NCBI RefSeq assembly: GCF_965219595.1
Contig: NZ_OZ244781.1
Span: forward strand, 62,001 to 126,000
DNA: 64,000 bases
Source of the DNA: Poriferisodalis sp022821985
Lineage (GTDB): Bacteria > Actinomycetota > Acidimicrobiia > Acidimicrobiales > Poriferisodalaceae
Direction of reading: 5' to 3'
Shown: positions 7,343 to 18,701 of the stretch, in pieces
Layout of the letters: the number at the start of each line of letters is the position of its first letter
How positions within the stretch are numbered: position 1 is the stretch's first letter
Made by a program: the position numbers and the translations under genes
Notes under the pieces: generated by a model
The model's input: the letters and a program-made list of their open reading frames with translations, nothing else
Databases searched by the model: none
What the model was told of the DNA's origin: nothing

Positions 7343-8611
7343 GTGACTGCCGCGCACCACGCCGAGGCGTTCAGCCCTGCGCGCCGGATCGGCACGCTGC
7401 TGACGCTGGCCGGGGCAGCGGCGGTGTCGCAATCGTTCGGCCGCTTCACCTATTCGCTGCTCTATGCCGACATGCGAGATGGGTTCGGCCTGTCCAACAC
7501 CGTGGCCGGTGCTCTCGGCTCGCTGAACCTGCTGCTGTACGTGGTTGGCTCGCTGGTGGTGGCGCTGACTGTGGGACGCACCGGCCTGAGCGGTGCCGTG
7601 CGGATCGGCCTCGCGGGCAACGTGGCAGGCCTGGCGCTGCTGTCGTGGAGCCCGAACGTGGGCGTTGCGGCCTTCGCGCTCGCGTTGACGGGCTTCTGTG
7701 CGGCCGGCGTGTGGGTGGGCACTCCCGGGCTCGCCGCGGAGCTGCTGGGGCCCGAGCGGCGAGGCGCCGCTGCCGGCTGGATGACCGGCGGTGTCGGCAG
7801 CGGCATGGTCGCGGCGGCGGCCATCGACGCGCTGCTGAGCCGTACCGACGGCACCGAGCCTGATGAGGCGGTGCTGGTCGCGGCCGACCTCAGCCATCCG
7901 CGCAACGTGTACCGGGTCGAGCTCGTCATCGGCGCGGTGATACTGATCACTCTCGCCGTCGCCGTGCGCAGATGGGTGCGCACGCCTGGTCGCACGGGCT
8001 TCGGAGGTGCCCGCGCCGCACTCGCCAAGATTCCCCGGGCGGGCCAGCTCATCACCGCCTACACGCTGCACGCCTTCGTCGTCACGACAGTGATCACGTT
8101 CATCGTGGACCACCTCGAGGGCTACGCCGACCTCTTCAACGCTCGGGACGCCACGATCGCCTTTTCGTTGATCGGCGTCGGCAGCATCGCCGGCGGGCCG
8201 ATCTTCGGACGCTCAGCCGACCGTCTTGGCCGGCGGCGCACCGTCACCATCGGGTTCTGCGTGTCGATGATCTCCATGGTCTTCATGACCGCGTACCCCC
8301 TGCTCGAAGTGGGCGGGCAGGCACTGGCGTGGACTGCGGCGTTCGTCTTCGGCACAGCGTTCACCGGCATCATCGCCTCGATAGCGGCCAGGGTCAGCGA
8401 CAACCTCTCCGGCGACGAGTTCGGCGCGGCCTACGGGGTTGCCACGATCTTGTTCGGCCTCGGCTTGGCAGCAGGGCCGTGGCTCGGCGGCGTGACGGCC
8501 GACTGGTTCGACAGCTTCGGTCCCGCCTTCGGGCTCGCCGTCGCTGCGTGCGTGGCGGGCATCCTGCTCACCGGCTGGGGCGACGACCCAGTGCCCGCGG
8601 AGGGTTCCTAG
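7343..8611 (+). CDS. Major facilitator superfamily transporter
   Basis: A 422-aa strongly hydrophobic protein consistent with 12 membrane segments. It has an MFS-like first half (SFGRFTYSLLYADMRDGFGLSNTVAGALGSLN) and, in the second half, GGPIFGRSADRLGRRRTVTIG, which fits the conserved G-x-x-x-D-x-x-G-R-R loop motif. It starts with GTG. It is probably an inner-membrane proton-coupled exporter or importer; the substrate is unknown. The upstream EthD-like gene is the only clue to context. It ends 36 bp before the convergent enoyl-CoA hydratase gene. Confidence 0.8.
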   Translation: MTAAHHAEAFSPARRIGTLLTLAGAAAVSQSFGRFTYSLLYADMRDGFGLSNTVAGALGSLNLLLYVVGSLVVALTVGRTGLSGAVRIGLAGNVAGLALLSWSPNVGVAAFALALTGFCAAGVWVGTPGLAAELLGPERRGAAAGWMTGGVGSGMVAAAAIDALLSRTDGTEPDEAVLVAADLSHPRNVYRVELVIGAVILITLAVAVRRWVRTPGRTGFGGARAALAKIPRAGQLITAYTLHAFVVTTVITFIVDHLEGYADLFNARDATIAFSLIGVGSIAGGPIFGRSADRLGRRRTVTIGFCVSMISMVFMTAYPLLEVGGQALAWTAAFVFGTAFTGIIASIAARVSDNLSGDEFGAAYGVATILFGLGLAAGPWLGGVTADWFDSFGPAFGLAVAACVAGILLTGWGDDPVPAEGS

Positions 8612-8647
8612 GACTGAACCGGCTGACCCGAGCCAGCCGATCTGGGG

Positions 8648-9547
8648 TTAGCTGAATTCGGGTTCGTCCCACCAGGGGAAGTACTCGGGCAGGTCCTGCG
8701 TCGGCCGCAGCGAGAATTCCGGCGGCCGCTTCTCGAGGAACGACGCAACGCCCTCGTGGGCATCTGCACCACGGCCCAGGTGGAAGATCCCCCGGGAATC
8801 GATCTTGTGGGCCTCCATCGGGTGATCGGCAGCGAGCATGCGCCACAGCATGTGGCGGATCACCGTCACCGAGATGGCCGACGTGTTCTGGGCGATCTCG
8901 GCTGCGATGGCCCGGGCCGCCGGCAGCAGGTCGTCGGGCTCGTGCAGGCTGCGCACCAGCCCGCCTTCGAGGGCCTCGTCGGCGTCAAAGACACGGCCGC
9001 TGAAGCACCATTCGAGCGCCCGCGACAGCCCCACTACGCGCGGCAGGAAGTACGACGAGCAGGCCTCGGGCACCACTCCCCGGCGGGCGAACACGAACCC
9101 GATACGGGCCTTGGTGGACGCCAGCCGGATGTCCATCGGAAGCGTCATCGTGACGCCCACGCCGACTGCGGGGCCGTTGATCGCGGCGATCAGCGGCTTG
9201 TTGCACTCGTACAAGCGCAGCGTGAGCAGCCCGCCGCCGTCGCGCATCCATGCCAGGTCGCCGCCCTCGCCCCGCTCAGAGGCTCGCTCGGCCTTGCGCT
9301 CATCGGATTGGCTGTCGAAGTCGAAGGTGTCGGCGCCTCCGCTCAGATCGGCCCCGGCGCAGTAGCCACGGCCGGCGCCGGTGAAGATCACCGCCCTGAC
9401 GTCGTCGTCGGCATCGACCAGGTCGATGGCGTCCATCACATCACGCAGCATCTGGCTGTTGAACGCGTTCAGGCGCTCGGGGCGATTCAGCGTGATGGTG
9501 GCGACGCGGTCGTCAACCTCGTACAGGATCGTCTCGAACTCCGGCAC
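8648..9547 (-). CDS. Enoyl-CoA hydratase/isomerase family protein
   Basis: A 299-aa crotonase-fold enzyme. Visible motifs: RVATITLNRPERLNAFNSQML, the oxyanion-hole segments GAGRGYCAGADL and NGPAVGVGVTMTLPMDIRLAS, and RRGVVPEACSSYFLPRVVG, which carries the second catalytic acid (Glu of VPEACS). The length is slightly above the usual 260 because of a charged insertion (DSQSDERKAERASERGEGGD) after the first oxyanion motif. GTG start with a purine-rich ribosome site. A single-gene unit facing the MFS gene; likely fatty-acid or catabolic beta-oxidation. Confidence 0.85.
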   Translation of the reverse strand: MPEFETILYEVDDRVATITLNRPERLNAFNSQMLRDVMDAIDLVDADDDVRAVIFTGAGRGYCAGADLSGGADTFDFDSQSDERKAERASERGEGGDLAWMRDGGGLLTLRLYECNKPLIAAINGPAVGVGVTMTLPMDIRLASTKARIGFVFARRGVVPEACSSYFLPRVVGLSRALEWCFSGRVFDADEALEGGLVRSLHEPDDLLPAARAIAAEIAQNTSAISVTVIRHMLWRMLAADHPMEAHKIDSRGIFHLGRGADAHEGVASFLEKRPPEFSLRPTQDLPEYFPWWDEPEFS

Positions 9548-9655
9548 AGCGCCCCCTCAAGCAATGGCCGTCCGGGTGGCGGACGGCGGTGTCGGCGGCT
9601 TTTCTACACGCCCGGCCGCTGCCTACGTCGAGCGGCCAGTGGAGATCGGGCCCAG

Positions 9656-10549
9656 CTACACGTCGAGGAACCGGCTGGCTGCGAACGCCGAGCCGATCAT
9701 TCCCACCAGCACACCGGCGATCACCGTGACGATCACCACGGTCGTGAACTGATCGGACGTGACCACGAACGACCGGAAGAACGCCAGGATGTCGGAGCGC
9801 GAGAACAGGCCCTCCACGTGACCTCGCAGCGCTCCTGCGGCAATCGCCCCGATGACGCCGCCGATGAGGCCGTGCAACATGCCTTCGAGCATGAACGGGA
9901 ACCGGATGAAGCTGTTCGTGGCGCCGACCAGCTTCATGACCTCGATCTCGCGCCGGCGGGCGAACATCGCCACGCGGATCGAGTTGAAGATGAGCATCAC
10001 GCTGGCGCCCGACAGCACGATCGACAGCAGCAGCACGATGCCCTGGAACGACGTGAACCAGGTACGAATGGCGTCGACCTCTTCTCGGCCTGTCTGGACT
10101 GACATCACGCCTGGCCGTTGTCGGAATTGGGCGGCCAGCGACTCGATCAGCTCTGCCTCGACCGACCGGGGCACCACGCGGTACGACGCCGGCAGCGCCT
10201 CGGGCGACACCTGGGCGAGCAGCTCGGGCTGATCGGCCATCTGCTGAGAAACCAGCGCGTAGGCCTCCTCGGCGCTGAAGAACTCGATGCGGTCGATCTC
10301 GGGGTGGGTCTGCAGCTCGATGCCGAGCGCATCGAGTTGGCTGGGATCGATCTGGGGGTTCAGAAACACCTCGAACTGGACGCCGCCCTCCCAGCGATCG
10401 AGAGCGTTCCCGCTGGCGTAGCCCGCCATCAGTCCCATGCCCACCAGCATCACGCCGACAGCCACGGTGAGGATCGCAGCAAACGTGAGCGTGAGATTGC
10501 GCCGGATGTTGGTCCAGGTCTCCCGCGCGAAGTAGCGGATCCGGCTCAC
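9656..10549 (-). CDS. ftsX: Cell division protein FtsX
   Basis: A 297-aa permease-like membrane subunit of the FtsEX complex, which couples ATP hydrolysis to peptidoglycan hydrolase activation at the septum. One membrane span follows the basic N-terminus (about residues 22-45), then an extracytoplasmic domain (about 50-165), and three spans in the second half. REIEVMKLVGATNSFIRFPFMLEG is the conserved FtsX coupling segment. It overlaps ftsE by 4 bp (ATGA), so the two are translationally coupled. Actinobacterial order prfB-ftsE-ftsX is kept, but smpB does not follow. Confidence 0.95.
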   Translation of the reverse strand: MSRIRYFARETWTNIRRNLTLTFAAILTVAVGVMLVGMGLMAGYASGNALDRWEGGVQFEVFLNPQIDPSQLDALGIELQTHPEIDRIEFFSAEEAYALVSQQMADQPELLAQVSPEALPASYRVVPRSVEAELIESLAAQFRQRPGVMSVQTGREEVDAIRTWFTSFQGIVLLLSIVLSGASVMLIFNSIRVAMFARRREIEVMKLVGATNSFIRFPFMLEGMLHGLIGGVIGAIAAGALRGHVEGLFSRSDILAFFRSFVVTSDQFTTVVIVTVIAGVLVGMIGSAFAASRFLDV

Positions 10550-11280
10550 GGACTCGCCCCATCCACAGGATGGACCCCGAGCGCCTCTGGCGAATCGGTC
10601 TCGCTGCCGTACGCGCCGCGCTGCTCGTCACGCACGAGCTCACCGTGACGCAGCGCGATCACCCGGCGCCGCATGCGGTCCACGATCGTGCGGTCATGCG
10701 TGGCCATGACCACGGTGGTGCCCGTGCGGTTGATCCGGTCGAGCAGCGAGGTGAGCTCTTCTGAGGTGTCGGGGTCGAGGTTGCCGGTGGGCTCGTCGGC
10801 GAGCAGGATCAGGGGCCGGTTCACGAATGCCCGGGCGATGCTCACACGCTGCTGCTCGCCGCCCGACAGCTCGTCGGGAAACCGCCGGTGCTTGTCCTCC
10901 AGGCCCACCAGCTCCAAGATGGCCGGCACCTGCGTGCGGATGACGTTCTCGGGGCGGCCGATGACCTCGAGCGCGAAGGCCACGTTCTGGTAGACGGTCT
11001 TGTTCGGCAGCAGCTTGAAGTCTTGGAAGACCGAGCCGATGTTCCGCCGCAGGTAGGGCACGCGCCAGCTGTTCAGCTTGGACAAATCCTTGCCGGCCAC
11101 GTGGATCTCGCCGGCGGTGACCTTCTCCTCGCAGGTCATGAGGCGCAGCATCGTGGACTTGCCCGAGCCCGAGGGTCCCACCAGGAAGACGAACTCACCC
11201 TTCTCGATGTTGAGCGTCACGCCATTGACCGCCCGCGTCTCGCCCTTGTAGATCTTCGTGACGTTGTCGAAGCGGATCAT
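10546..11280 (-). CDS. ftsE: Cell division ATP-binding protein FtsE
   Basis: A 244-aa ABC ATPase. Walker A GPSGSGKST (about residues 36-44), signature LSGGEQQR, Walker B LLADEPT and the H-loop VVMATHD are all intact. MIRFDNVTKIYKGETRAVNGV is the typical FtsE start. It drives FtsX, which overlaps its 3' end by 4 bp. The C-terminus is extended by a short Pro/Ser/Gly tail (SETDSPEALGVHPVDGASP). It lies 129 bp downstream of prfB; this gap holds no visible gene. Confidence 0.95.
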   Translation of the reverse strand: MIRFDNVTKIYKGETRAVNGVTLNIEKGEFVFLVGPSGSGKSTMLRLMTCEEKVTAGEIHVAGKDLSKLNSWRVPYLRRNIGSVFQDFKLLPNKTVYQNVAFALEVIGRPENVIRTQVPAILELVGLEDKHRRFPDELSGGEQQRVSIARAFVNRPLILLADEPTGNLDPDTSEELTSLLDRINRTGTTVVMATHDRTIVDRMRRRVIALRHGELVRDEQRGAYGSETDSPEALGVHPVDGASP

Positions 11281-11409
11281 GCGCGCCCCAGAGGCAGAGC
11301 CGAACGGTCATCAGTTGTGCGGCCGGTTCGCCCGCGCCGACATCACCAAATCGCTTCCCAAGGTACGCCAGCGACCCGCCGCAACCCGGTCACCAATCGG
11401 CTCAGTTGC

Positions 11410-12543
11410 CTAGGTCTCGGCGGCCGCGGGTTGCTGCGAGCGCTGCCAGCGCAGGTAGGCCTCCATCAGGCCGCTGAGGTCGCCGTCGAGCACGGCGTCG
11501 ACGTTGCCGATCTCCAAGCCAGTCCGCAAGTCCTTGACCTGCTGGTACGGGTGCAGCACGTACGAGCGGATCTGGCTGCCCCACGCGACGTCGCGCTGCT
11601 CGCCGGCGAGGGCCGCTACTTCGGCCTCCCGCTCCTGCCGTTGCAGGTCGGCCAGCTTGGCCGCCAGCATCTGCATGGCCCGGTCCTTGTTCTGGTGCTG
11701 GCTCCGCTCGTTCTGGCAGGCAACGACGATCCCGGTGGGCAGGTGCGTGATGCGCACGGCGGAGTCGGTGACGTTCACATGCTGGCCGCCCGCGCCCGAC
11801 GAGCGGTAGGTGTCGATGCGCAGATCGCTCTCGTCGATGGGCACCTCGTCTGACACCTCGTCGAAGAACGGCACCACCGACAGCGACGCGAACGCTGTGT
11901 GCCGGCGCGACTGCGAGTCGAATGGCGAGATGCGTACTAACCGGTGCACGCCCCGTTCCGCCGCAAGGAACCCGAACGCGTGCCGCCCCTTGATCAGGAA
12001 CGTTGCGGAGCTGATCCCGGCTTCCCCGCCGTCGGTCGCCTCGGTCAGCTCCACGGTGAAGTCGTTGCGCTCGGCCCATCGCTGGTACATGCGCAGCAGC
12101 ATCTCTGCCCAGTCGCAGGCGTCGGTGCCTCCGGCCCCCGAGTTGATCTCGCAGACGGCATCGTTCTCGTCGTGCTCGCCGCCGAACAGCGCCATCAGCT
12201 CGATGTCCGCGAGCCGGCCCTCGGCTGCAGTGACCACCTCGTCGATCTCGGGCAGTAGCTCTGGGTCGTCTTCTTCGGCGGCCAGCTCCACCAGCGCTGT
12301 CGCATCGTCGACTTCGGCGCGTGCCCGCTCCCAGCGCCCGATGTCGTCACGCACACGCGACAGGCGTGTGGTGACCGCCCGGGCCCTATCGGGCTCGTCC
12401 CACAGCGACGGCTCCGATGCCTCGGTTTCCAGCCCGTTCGCCACCGCACGCGCCTCGTCGATCCCGAGGTACTGATGCGCCTCGCTGACACGGCGATCCA
12501 AGTCGGTCAACGCGTCGGCAAGGTCGCTGAGAGATCGGCTCAT
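11410..12543 (-). CDS. prfB: Peptide chain release factor 2
   Basis: A 377-aa class I release factor recognising UGA and UAA. The GGQ peptidyl-tRNA hydrolysis motif is in SSGAGGQHVNVTDSAV and the SPF recognition tripeptide in RLVRISPFDSQSR. The gene reads in one frame from ATG, so the programmed +1 frameshift that autoregulates prfB in many bacteria is absent. Because RF2 terminates at UGA, it would compete with any selenocysteine insertion at the UGA of the lipoprotein gene. Downstream of secA, in the leftward block, separated by a dispersed repeat. Confidence 0.95.
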   Translation of the reverse strand: MSRSLSDLADALTDLDRRVSEAHQYLGIDEARAVANGLETEASEPSLWDEPDRARAVTTRLSRVRDDIGRWERARAEVDDATALVELAAEEDDPELLPEIDEVVTAAEGRLADIELMALFGGEHDENDAVCEINSGAGGTDACDWAEMLLRMYQRWAERNDFTVELTEATDGGEAGISSATFLIKGRHAFGFLAAERGVHRLVRISPFDSQSRRHTAFASLSVVPFFDEVSDEVPIDESDLRIDTYRSSGAGGQHVNVTDSAVRITHLPTGIVVACQNERSQHQNKDRAMQMLAAKLADLQRQEREAEVAALAGEQRDVAWGSQIRSYVLHPYQQVKDLRTGLEIGNVDAVLDGDLSGLMEAYLRWQRSQQPAAAET

Positions 12544-12570
12544 CGCAGTGTCCCCGCAGCAGGATCTACT

Positions 12571-12668
12571 CGTCGCGTCACTTGTTGCTTTCCGCTCTTG
12601 TTCCGGTACTTCATGCGATTGGGCTCACGGGCCGTTCGGGCCACGGCTTCGCCATTCGGCTCAGCCTC
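12571..12668 (+). repeat. Dispersed repeat R2, copy A
   Basis: Between secA and prfB. It shares with copies at 18594-18657 and 52821-52904 the string CTCACGGGCCG, then TCGGGCC, GGCTTCGCC and CGGCTCAGCCTC in the same order. The repeat abuts the secA stop codon. This copy carries extra bases in its left third compared with copy B. Confidence 0.7.
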
Positions 12669-15476
<2,808 letters not shown>

Positions 15477-15482
15477 AAACGC

Positions 15483-15488
15483 AGGCTA
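15483..15488 (-). promoter_or_regulatory. -10-like hexamer (TAGCCT), leaderless start of secA
   Basis: On the minus strand TAGCCT is followed by 6 nt and GTG at 15476, so secA probably has its own leaderless promoter in addition to any read-through from hpf. Confidence 0.5.
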
Positions 15489-15541
15489 CCGCTGCCCCCC
15501 GACGCCAGAGCCGAGGATTATTCGCCTGCCGGCTCAGCCTC

Positions 15542-16141
15542 TCAGGAGTCGATCTCGATGAGGCCGGCGTCGCCGTCGGAGCGGAGGTACACCACGCTGG
15601 GCTTGCTGGTGTCTGCGTTCACAAAGAGGAAGAAATCGTGATCCAGCAGCTGCATGCGGGTCACGGCTTCGGCGGGATCCATCAGCTCCAGGTCAAAACT
15701 CTTGCGCCGCACGATGCGCGGCGCCCATTCGGGGTCGTCAGGTCCTGCTGTTGTCTCGGGGCCCGGAGCGCCGTTGACGAGGTCGTTCTCGAGGCGTGCG
15801 AGCGGATGATGCGCCTCGTCGCGGTGCAGATTGGGACGATGCCGGCGCACGACGCGGGTCTTGAGCTTGCGGAGCTGCTTGCCCAGTTTGCCGACCGCCA
15901 GATCGACCGCCTGGTGCTGATCCACGCCGGCGACCGAGGCCCGCACATGATGGCCATGGCCGAGCAGCGTTACCTCCACCTGCTCCCGCTCGGCGATGCG
16001 CGGATTCTTCTCTTCACGGAACACCACCTCGGCACGATCCAACCCGTTGACGAATCGATCCAGTGCCCCGATCTTCCGCTCCACCGCAGCCCGCACATCG
16101 TCGGGAACCTGAACTTTGCGACCCGTAATGGTGATCTGCAT
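15542..16141 (-). CDS. hpf: Long-form ribosome hibernation promoting factor
   Basis: A 199-aa long HPF that promotes 100S ribosome dimers in slow growth. The N-terminal S30AE domain (MQITITGRKVQVPDDVRAAVERKIGALDRFV; acidic/basic beta-alpha-beta) covers about residues 1-105. A linker follows, and the C-terminal dimerisation domain (IVRRKSFDLELMDPAEAVTRMQLLDHDFFLFVNADT) ends the protein. I place the start at ATG 16141 because it gives the canonical N-terminus; an upstream start at 16249 would overlap comF and add unrelated sequence. A GAGG ribosome site precedes it. Located between comF and secA, as in other Actinobacteria. Confidence 0.92.
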   Translation of the reverse strand: MQITITGRKVQVPDDVRAAVERKIGALDRFVNGLDRAEVVFREEKNPRIAEREQVEVTLLGHGHHVRASVAGVDQHQAVDLAVGKLGKQLRKLKTRVVRRHRPNLHRDEAHHPLARLENDLVNGAPGPETTAGPDDPEWAPRIVRRKSFDLELMDPAEAVTRMQLLDHDFFLFVNADTSKPSVVYLRSDGDAGLIEIDS

Positions 16142-16206
16142 TGCCTCGGCTTTCTGAGCAGGTGCACAGCGGTTGCAGCCTTGCTCCAACTGAAGGGAGT
16201 GCCATG

Positions 16207-16953
16207 TTAGGCAGCCGCGGAGTTGCGGTCGCGACCCCGTCGAGCACACGCTGCCACATGGACGGCCGCTGCACCGGCATCCGTCAGCACGGCCGTTGCC
16301 GCCCGCAGCGTTGCCCCGGTAGTGACCACGTCGTCCACCAGCAGGATCCGGCGTCCCGCTGCGACGCGGCGGCAGTCGAAGCGAGGACCGGCCAACCGCT
16401 CTTCCCGGCTGGCGCCTGACTGTGCAGTGCCGCCAATCCGCCGCAACAATCGCATCGGACGTGCTCGCAAGGCCTTGGCAGTGGCCCTCGCCAGTGTCTC
16501 CGCCTGATCAAACCCCCGTGCTCGCCGGTGCGCCGCAGTAGTCGGCGCCCAAGTCACTGTGTCAATGGGCGCCAGCCCAGCCGCCGCCGTGTCAATAGGC
16601 GCCAGCCCAGCCGCCGCCGTGTCAATAGGCGCCAGCCCAGCCGCCGCCGTGTCAATGGGCGCGATCGAACGCAGCGCGGCGAGATGAGCAAGCGCCAACG
16701 ACTCGCCCAGCCACCCGGCAATGGCCCGCTCGCCCCGGTACTTGAGAGCATGAATGAACTCGCGCCCGACGTCTGAATGCGAGAACAGCAGAGCTACTGA
16801 CCGTGCGCCCGGAACCAATGCCGGCTCGGGATCAACAAGCGCCTCGATGCACGCCGAACAAGGGCACCAGCCCAACACCCCACACCCAGCACACCGAACC
16901 TCAAACAACACCCGCCCGACCGTACGCGCGCCGATTTCGACCACCAACGGCAT
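16207..16953 (-). CDS. comF: ComF family phosphoribosyltransferase-like protein
   Basis: A 248-aa protein with an N-terminal cysteine cluster (CAGCGVLGWCPCSAC, a probable zinc site) and a C-terminal type I phosphoribosyltransferase fold. RARGFDQAETLARATAKAL and the PRPP loop ILLVDDVVTTGATLRAA are diagnostic. ComF proteins are linked to DNA uptake in naturally competent bacteria, but many non-competent Actinobacteria carry one beside hpf and secA, as here. Unusual: between the two domains is a ten-residue unit APIDTAAAGL repeated three times, encoded by a near-perfect 30-bp tandem repeat. Confidence 0.85.
   Translation of the reverse strand: MPLVVEIGARTVGRVLFEVRCAGCGVLGWCPCSACIEALVDPEPALVPGARSVALLFSHSDVGREFIHALKYRGERAIAGWLGESLALAHLAALRSIAPIDTAAAGLAPIDTAAAGLAPIDTAAAGLAPIDTVTWAPTTAAHRRARGFDQAETLARATAKALRARPMRLLRRIGGTAQSGASREERLAGPRFDCRRVAAGRRILLVDDVVTTGATLRAATAVLTDAGAAAVHVAACARRGRDRNSAAA
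16561..16650 (-). repeat. 30-bp in-frame tandem repeat (3 copies) inside comF
   Basis: Three consecutive 30-bp units, plus the first bases of a fourth, differing at one base (GTCAATGGGC versus GTCAATAGGC). They encode the decapeptide APIDTAAAGL in the inter-domain linker of ComF. The near identity indicates recent duplication; copy changes would preserve the frame. Confidence 0.9.
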
Positions 16954-16987
16954 TTCGACGCGGTCAGGTGAACGCGCAGACAGCCGA

Positions 16988-17067
16988 GCGGCGAGGGCGG
17001 CAGGGAACTCGGCGACGTTGCGACCAGCCGGATCGCTGGTCGCAGAGGGCGCTGCCGCCCTCGCAGC
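16988..17067 (+). repeat. 80-bp structured repeat R1, copy 2
   Basis: Exactly 80 bp between ahcY and comF. The outer stem pairs GCGAGGGCGGCAG with CTGCCGCCCTCGC (13 bp perfect), and the inner hairpin GCGACCAGC with GCTGGTCGC (9 bp). Unlike the other copies it lacks the TGCCATA flank and is oriented opposite to the gene it follows. Confidence 0.8.
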
Positions 17068-17085
17068 GGGCCCGCCAACAACGCG

Positions 17086-18588
17086 TCAGTAGCGGTAGCG
17101 ATCCGCCTTATATGGACCGTCCACATCCAAACCGAGATACGAAGCCTGCCCCGGCGTCAACCGCGTGAGCTTCGCGCCCAGCCGATCAAGATGCAGCCGA
17201 GCCACTTCCTCATCCAGCCGCTTGGGCAGCACGTGAACATCGGCCTCCAGCTCCTCTGCATGCGCATGCAGCTCAAGCTGGGCAAGCACCTGGTTGGTGA
17301 AGCTCATCGACATGACGAAACTCGGATGCCCGGTCGCGCAGCCGAGATTCACCAAGCGGCCTTCGGCCAGCACGATCACCGACTTCCCGCTCGGGAACAC
17401 GAACTCGTCCACCTGCGGCTTGATCGAACGGCGCTGGACATCGGACATCGCCGCCAGCCCCGCCATGTCGATCTCATTGTCGAAGTGTCCGATGTTGGCC
17501 ACCACCGCCTGGTGCTTCATGCCCGACATGTGCTCAGCCGAGATGATGTCGCGGTTGCCCGTCGCGGTCACGTAGATGTCGGCGATGTCGAGCACGTTCT
17601 CGAGCCGATCCACCTCGAAACCTTCCATGGCGGCCTGCAGCGCATTGATCGGGTCGATCTCGGAGACGATGACCCGGCAGCCTTGGCCACGCAGCGCCTG
17701 CGCGCATCCCTTGCCGACGTCGCCGTAGCCCGCCACGAAGGCCACCTTGCCGCCCAGCATCACGTCGGTCGCCCGGTTGATGCCGTCAATCAGGGAGTGC
17801 CGGCAGCCGTAGAGATTGTCGAACTTGGACTTGGTGACCGAGTCGTTGACGCTGTAGGCCGGGAAGGTCAGCTCCCCACGTGCTGCCATCTCGTACAGCC
17901 GGTTCACGCCGGTCGTGGTCTCCTCAGAGACACCTCGCAGACCAGCCGAGATCTCAGTCCACAGGCTGGGCTCGGTGCGCTGGGTCTCGTTGAGCAGCTC
18001 GTGCACCGCCACCTCGTCGGGCGATGCCGCATCGGGGCCGTCGGCAGGCAGGCTCGGCACGCCGCCCTGGGACTCATAGCGAGCTCCGAGGTGAACCATC
18101 AGCGTGGCGTCCCCGCCGTCGTCGACGATCAGCGTCGGGCCTGGGCCGTCGGGCCAGCGAAGCGCGCGGAAGTTACAACGCCAGTATTCGGCGAGCGTCT
18201 CGCCCTTCCATGCGAACACGGGCACGCCTTGCGGGCTGTCCATTGTCCCCTCGCGCCCCACCACAACGGCAGCCGCGGCCTCGTCCTGTGTGGAGAAGAT
18301 GTTGCAGGACGCCCAGCGCACCTGCGCGCCCAGGTCGACCAAAGTCTCGATCAGCACCGCTGTCTGCACGGTCATGTGCAGCGAGCCCGTGATGCGCGCG
18401 CCTGCCAGCGGTCGGGAGTCCATGTGCTGAGCGCGCAGCGCCATGAGCCCTGGCATCTCGGTCTCGGCCAACTCGATCTGGAGCCGTCCTGCAATCGCCA
18501 GACTCAGATCGGCTACGTCGAAATCATCGATCAGGCTCGACGTGCTGGAGCGTGCGCTAACTGGCGCACCTTCTCGTCGTACTGCCAT
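17086..18588 (-). CDS. ahcY: Adenosylhomocysteinase
   Basis: A 500-aa NAD-dependent S-adenosylhomocysteine hydrolase, releasing homocysteine and adenosine and so relieving methyltransferase inhibition. Motifs: HMTVQTAVLIETLVDLGAQVRWASCNIFSTQDEAAAA, the NAD loop GYGDVGKGCAQAL, and the C-terminal YKADRYRY that completes the partner's active site. The long actinobacterial form has the extra insert near residues 135-175 seen here. I use ATG 18588, which has a GCGGGGG ribosome site. An upstream ATG (18633) would add MARAARERSEQERGI, encoded by dispersed repeat R2. In M. tuberculosis sahH also lies near the manB/SIS-isomerase cluster. Confidence 0.95.
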   Translation of the reverse strand: MAVRREGAPVSARSSTSSLIDDFDVADLSLAIAGRLQIELAETEMPGLMALRAQHMDSRPLAGARITGSLHMTVQTAVLIETLVDLGAQVRWASCNIFSTQDEAAAAVVVGREGTMDSPQGVPVFAWKGETLAEYWRCNFRALRWPDGPGPTLIVDDGGDATLMVHLGARYESQGGVPSLPADGPDAASPDEVAVHELLNETQRTEPSLWTEISAGLRGVSEETTTGVNRLYEMAARGELTFPAYSVNDSVTKSKFDNLYGCRHSLIDGINRATDVMLGGKVAFVAGYGDVGKGCAQALRGQGCRVIVSEIDPINALQAAMEGFEVDRLENVLDIADIYVTATGNRDIISAEHMSGMKHQAVVANIGHFDNEIDMAGLAAMSDVQRRSIKPQVDEFVFPSGKSVIVLAEGRLVNLGCATGHPSFVMSMSFTNQVLAQLELHAHAEELEADVHVLPKRLDEEVARLHLDRLGAKLTRLTPGQASYLGLDVDGPYKADRYRY

Positions 18589-18593
18589 TATCC

Positions 18594-18657
18594 CCCGCTC
18601 TTGTTCGCTGCGCTCACGGGCCGCTCGGGCCACGGCTTCGCCATTCGGCTCAGCCTC
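18594..18657 (+). repeat. Dispersed repeat R2, copy B
   Basis: The cleanest copy, 64 bp from CCCGCTC to CAGCCTC, located between the SIS-isomerase gene and ahcY. On the minus strand its end supplies the G-rich ribosome-binding stretch just before the ahcY ATG. Confidence 0.7.
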
Positions 18658-18701
18658 TTGCTCATGGGATCACCTCGTTCTTAGAGCGACAGCCTGCCGC
18701 C

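Noticed and set aside
11410..12543. Programmed +1 frameshift in prfB
   Set aside because: The gene is continuous from ATG with no internal UGA near codon 26.
18589..18701. SAH riboswitch upstream of ahcY
   Set aside because: The interval is mostly dispersed repeat R2 and shows no recognisable SAH aptamer core.
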